NCBI RefSeq assembly: GCF_030687395.1
Contig: NZ_CP117430.1
Location: 5,022,001 to 5,086,000, forward strand
Direction: 5' to 3'
Source: Pseudomonas wuhanensis
GTDB lineage: Bacteria; Pseudomonadota; Gammaproteobacteria; Pseudomonadales; Pseudomonadaceae
Length of the DNA: 64,000 nt
This document shows positions 60,868 to 64,000 of this stretch, piece after piece. The notes below the pieces were generated by a model that did no database searches, was not told the origin of the DNA, and was given only the letters and a program-made list of their open reading frames with translations. The position numbers and the translations under genes are program-made. Positions within the stretch are counted from its first letter, which is position 1, and each line of letters begins with the position of its first letter.

Positions 60868-62250
60868 TCAGGCCTGATGCAGATACCAGCGCCAGTCCTG
60901 CTCACCGACCTCGCCCATGAACTGCCGGTATTCGGCACGTTTCACCGCCAGATACACGCCAAGAAACTCACTGCCGAATGCCTCCCGCGCCCAGCTCGAA
61001 GCCTCCAGCGCTCGCAATGTGGTCAACCAGTCGGTCGGCAACAATTGCGTGGCCTGGGCATACCCGTTGCCCTCCACCGGAGCGCCCGGGTCAAGCTGCT
61101 CGCGGATGCCACGATGAATACCAGCCAGGATCGCCGCAGCCGCCAGGTACGGGTTGGCGTCGGCACCACAGATGCGGTGCTCGATATGCCGGGAGAATGC
61201 CGGCCCGCCGGGCACCCGCAAACTCACGGTGCGGTTGTCCACGCCCCAGGTGGCCGCCAGGGGTGCGTAGCTGTTGGTCTGGAAACGACGGTACGAGTTG
61301 GCGTTCGGACAGAACAGCAGCAATGAATCGAGCAACGTACCGAGCATTCCTCCGACCGCTTGTTTGAGCAGTGGCGTGCCGTCCGGGGCTTCGCTGGCGA
61401 ACAGGTTATTGCCGTCCTTGTCCGCCAGGCTGACGTGCATGTGCATGCCGGTGCCGGCCAGGTCATCGAAAGGCTTGGCCATGAAACAGGCGCTCATCCC
61501 ATGCTTGTGGGCCACGCCCTTGACCAGCCGTTTGTAGCGCACCGCTTCGTCCATCGCCTGCAAAGCATCGGTGCGGTGTTCGAGGGTGATTTCCACCTGC
61601 CCCGGCGCGTATTCGGAGATCGCCGTGCGCGCCGGAATACCCTGAAGTTTGCAGGCGTTGTAGAGGTCGGCCAGAAAGGGCTCGATCTGCTCCAGCTCAC
61701 GTAAGCCATAGACCTGAGTCCCACGTGGCCGCCCGCCATCGACATCCCGCGCCGGCTGCGGCCGACCGTTGCTGTCGCGCTGCTGATCCAGCAAATAGAA
61801 CTCCAGCTCCGCCGCCATCACCGGGTAATAACCGTCGGCCTGCAAGCCCTCGATGACCTTGGCCAGTAGATGCCGTGGGTCGGCGATGGTCGCGGGCATG
61901 CCCTCTTTTGGATGCATGCTGACCTGCACCGCCGCCGTGGGAATCAATCGCCACGGCATACGCTGCAAACTGCCGCTGATCGGGTAGGCCCGGCAATCGA
62001 TATCACCGACGTCCCAGACCAGCCCGGAATTTTCCACGTCATCGCCATTGATGGTCAGGCCCAGAATGGTGCTCGGCAGCGGCCGGCCGCTTTCGTACAC
62101 CGCCAGCAGTTCATCGCGATGCAGCAACTTGCCCCGTGGCACACCGTTGTTGTCGAGGATGAACAGCTCGAACATCTCGATATCCGGATTGTGGTCCAGG
62201 AAGGACAGGGCTTCTTCTTTCGTGGCGAAGGATGTCGTGGCACAGCTCAT
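60868..62250 (-). CDS. Glutamine synthetase-family enzyme, gamma-glutamylpolyamine synthetase-like
   Basis: A 460-residue GS-fold ligase. The N-terminal beta-Grasp part includes MFELFILDNNGVPRGKLLHR; the catalytic part shows AAELEFYLLD (metal Glu), YAPGQVEITLEHR, GTGMHMHVSLADKDGNNLF (ATP/glutamate site), NSYRRFQTNSYAPLAATWG and EHRICGADANPYLAAAAILAG. This is the PuuA/GlnA3 clade that joins glutamate to polyamines or other amines, rather than GlnA proper (no adenylylation Tyr motif). Ends before an intrinsic terminator. Start ATG 62250. Confidence 0.88.
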   Translation of the reverse strand: MSCATTSFATKEEALSFLDHNPDIEMFELFILDNNGVPRGKLLHRDELLAVYESGRPLPSTILGLTINGDDVENSGLVWDVGDIDCRAYPISGSLQRMPWRLIPTAAVQVSMHPKEGMPATIADPRHLLAKVIEGLQADGYYPVMAAELEFYLLDQQRDSNGRPQPARDVDGGRPRGTQVYGLRELEQIEPFLADLYNACKLQGIPARTAISEYAPGQVEITLEHRTDALQAMDEAVRYKRLVKGVAHKHGMSACFMAKPFDDLAGTGMHMHVSLADKDGNNLFASEAPDGTPLLKQAVGGMLGTLLDSLLLFCPNANSYRRFQTNSYAPLAATWGVDNRTVSLRVPGGPAFSRHIEHRICGADANPYLAAAAILAGIHRGIREQLDPGAPVEGNGYAQATQLLPTDWLTTLRALEASSWAREAFGSEFLGVYLAVKRAEYRQFMGEVGEQDWRWYLHQA

Positions 62251-62727
62251 GGGAATTCTCGTCTATCCGCGTCAGGCAAACGCACAGGCGCCGCCGGTTT
62301 GATCCCGGCGCACAGCGCGGGACCTGTCAGAACAATCAACGGGACATGCAGGAATCCGGCGGGCGGGCGTGGCGGCAGTGCCACAGTGCCCAGAAGGCCA
62401 GTTCAGAAGGGAGTGCAGACAGGCTTGGCGCGCTGGCAGGCCTGTATAGACGACGTGGCTGAAGGCTTGAAGTGGCACCAGACGCCCCCTCGTGTTTGAT
62501 TCCGATCAGCCAGACGTCCATGGAAAAGACCGCAGTAAACAGATGCAAAGCAGCGTCACACGGGCAGATAAGCCGTTAAATCCAGACTTGATGAACCTTG
62601 GTTGCAGATTGGCTAAACATTCCCCCCGGTAACCAACCTAATTTCTCGATAGTGCCAGCGACATTTCAGTTTGCCCCTGCAGGCTTGGAGCGGCCTAATC
62701 ACGGCCTTGTACATCTGGGGTTCCTTT
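62251..62727. other. Gene-free divergent region
   Basis: About 480 bp between the glutamine synthetase-like gene and the MFS gene. No convincing ORF, REP element or terminator. GC-rich segments with short dyads (GGCGCCGCCGG, GCGCGCTGGC) occur; presumably the two promoters and regulator sites. No repeat of the LysR-type dyads seen elsewhere. Confidence 0.4.
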
Positions 62728-63915
62728 ATGGAAAACGTTCGCACTTCAAGTTCCTATGCCGGATGGCTGATGGTCAGCGTGGTATTGGTGGCACTGAACC
62801 TGAGGCCTTCGATGGCCGCTGTCGGGCCGTTGTTGTCGGCCATTCGCGGGGATGTCCCGTTAAGTTTCAGTACCGCCGCGCTGTTGACCATGCTGCCCGT
62901 CATGGCGATGGGACTGGCGATGTTCCTGGGAATGCGCATCGCGCAACGGGTCGGCGATCACCGCACCATCATCCTGTCCTTGCTGATCATCGGTGTGGCC
63001 ACGGTCTCGCGGCTGTACCTGGACAGCAGCCTTGAGCTGATCCTGAGCGCGGTACTGGCCGGGCTCGGGATCGCCCTCATTCAGGCGGTGATGCCGGCGC
63101 TGATCAAGTCACGCTTCAGCGACAACGTTTCGCTGTTCATGGGTTTGTATGTCACCTCGATCATGGGCGGAGCGGCGATTGCCGCATCGTTCTCGCCTTT
63201 CGTCCTGGCGCAAACCGGCAGTTGGCGGATGGGCCTGGCAATCTGGGCGCTACTGACGCTGGTTGCCCTGGTCTTCTGGCTTGCCCAGCGCTCGGCAATC
63301 GCGCCATTGCCGGCGGCGCCAATGGGGCGCCAGGAGTCCTTCGTCGGTAACTCACGGGCCTGGTTGCTGGCGATTTTCTTCGGCTTGGGCACGGCCTCCT
63401 ACACCTGTGTGCTGGCCTGGCTAGCCCCGTATTACGTGGAAAAAGGCTGGAGCGAACAGAATGCCGGCTTACTGCTGGGGTTTCTCACCGCCATGGAAGT
63501 CGTGTCTGGGCTGATAACACCCGCGATTGCCAACCGCAGCCAGGACAAGCGTCTGGTACTGGTCGTTCTGCTGGCCTTGATCATGGCCGGCTTCTGCGGC
63601 CTGATCCTCAGCCCGGAACGCTTTAGCCTGCTATGGCCGTGCCTGTTGGGCCTGGGCATTGGCGGCCTGTTCCCGATGAGCCTGATCGTGTCCCTTGATC
63701 ACTTGGATAACCCGCGTCGTGCCGGTGGCCTGACGGCCTTTGTACAAGGCATCGGTTACCTGATCGCGGGGCTCTCGCCGCTGATTGCCGGGATGATTCG
63801 CGACCAATTGGGCAGCTTCGAATGGGCCTGGTGGTCACTCACAGCGGTGATGGCGGTGATGATTGTGATGGTGCTGCGCTTCAACCCAAGGCAATACGCG
63901 CAGCATATCCAATAG
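62728..63915 (+). CDS. MFS transporter, CynX/NimT-like
   Basis: A 395-residue major-facilitator protein with about twelve helices. The start MENVRTSSSYAGWLMVSVVL and SVVLVALNLRPSMAAVGPLL resemble the CynX/NimT (cyanate/nitroimidazole) subgroup, as do GGLFPMSLIVSLDHLDNPRR and AGGLTAFVQGIGYLIAGLSP. Substrate uncertain. ATG 62728 is chosen; the upstream frame to 62671 lacks support. The final 85 bases of the window after the stop hold nothing recognisable. Confidence 0.85.
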   Translation: MENVRTSSSYAGWLMVSVVLVALNLRPSMAAVGPLLSAIRGDVPLSFSTAALLTMLPVMAMGLAMFLGMRIAQRVGDHRTIILSLLIIGVATVSRLYLDSSLELILSAVLAGLGIALIQAVMPALIKSRFSDNVSLFMGLYVTSIMGGAAIAASFSPFVLAQTGSWRMGLAIWALLTLVALVFWLAQRSAIAPLPAAPMGRQESFVGNSRAWLLAIFFGLGTASYTCVLAWLAPYYVEKGWSEQNAGLLLGFLTAMEVVSGLITPAIANRSQDKRLVLVVLLALIMAGFCGLILSPERFSLLWPCLLGLGIGGLFPMSLIVSLDHLDNPRRAGGLTAFVQGIGYLIAGLSPLIAGMIRDQLGSFEWAWWSLTAVMAVMIVMVLRFNPRQYAQHIQ

Positions 63916-64000
63916 TCTTCGAAGGTCCTTTCAAGCCCCCATCGATCAACGCACCGATTGTGCCAAATGGCGGTCAGTTTAAACGAGTGAACCGCTTTTC

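Overview
This window is a piece of chromosome from a fluorescent Pseudomonas (P. fluorescens group, inferred). The signs are about 60 % GC, dozens of typical Pseudomonas REP palindromes (core GTGGGAGCGGGCTTGCCCGC) in convergent pairs between genes, and Pseudomonas-typical genes: DUF3509, the YcgL-Rnd overlap, OprP/O-type porin, LpxO, AceK and HrpA. I see no rRNA, tRNA, CRISPR array, prophage or plasmid genes. One insertion sequence is present.

Layout. 1-3.3 kb: 3' part of a TetR regulator, a DUF1003 protein, and a LysR regulator divergent from a glutamine-amidotransferase-like/ABM-monooxygenase pair. 3.4-12.3 kb: DUF3509, periplasmic GlpQ, a PepSY protein with a clear terminator, an orphan GAF histidine kinase, a FlxA-like protein, a chemoreceptor, a CorA-type transporter and a Pit phosphate transporter. 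12.5-14.1 kb: a tightly coupled pair (putative Fe(II)/2-oxoglutarate oxygenase plus TylF-type methyltransferase) flanked by two almost identical REPINs. 14.2-19.6 kb: a PACE efflux pump with divergent LysR, an ECF42-type sigma factor cluster (SnoaL-like, YCII/DGPF, SRPBCC, sigma), a GNAT and a PPOX protein. 19.64-20.88 kb: an IS110-family element. 20.9-33 kb: FemAB-like protein, OprP/O porin, ECF sigma/anti-sigma pair, KAS III, HrpA, AceK and an EamA exporter. 33-45 kb: second EamA exporter, LpxO, CysK, DUF748, MoxR/vWA pair, 5-oxoprolinase pxpABC, MFS transporter and LysR. 45-64 kb: mostly housekeeping (YafJ-type GATase, oligopeptidase B, cyclic-nucleotide-binding protein, YajD, SpoU methyltransferase, YcgN, nitroreductase, hydroxyacid dehydrogenase, YcgL, RNase D, EptA, glutamine synthetase-like enzyme, MFS).

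The most interesting object is the IS110 element. Its 5' non-coding region can be folded by eye into the two-loop architecture of an IS110 bridge RNA (seekRNA), and all four guide segments can be read against the element's own ends and insertion site. The donor loop contains ACAGTTG, identical to the right end, and ACAAG, complementary to core plus left end. The target loop contains GCCCG and GTGTGGGAG, which specify GCCCG-CT-CCCACA, the heart of the local REP sequence. Joining the ends also creates a TTGCTT-17-TAGACT promoter-like sequence that would start the RNA just before its first stem. This lets the boundaries (19640-20881), core dinucleotide CT and pre-insertion site be deduced from one sequence.

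The second candidate for something undescribed is the oxygenase/TylF-methyltransferase pair at 12.5-14.1 kb. Functions given below rest on recognising families and motifs by eye. No search was run.
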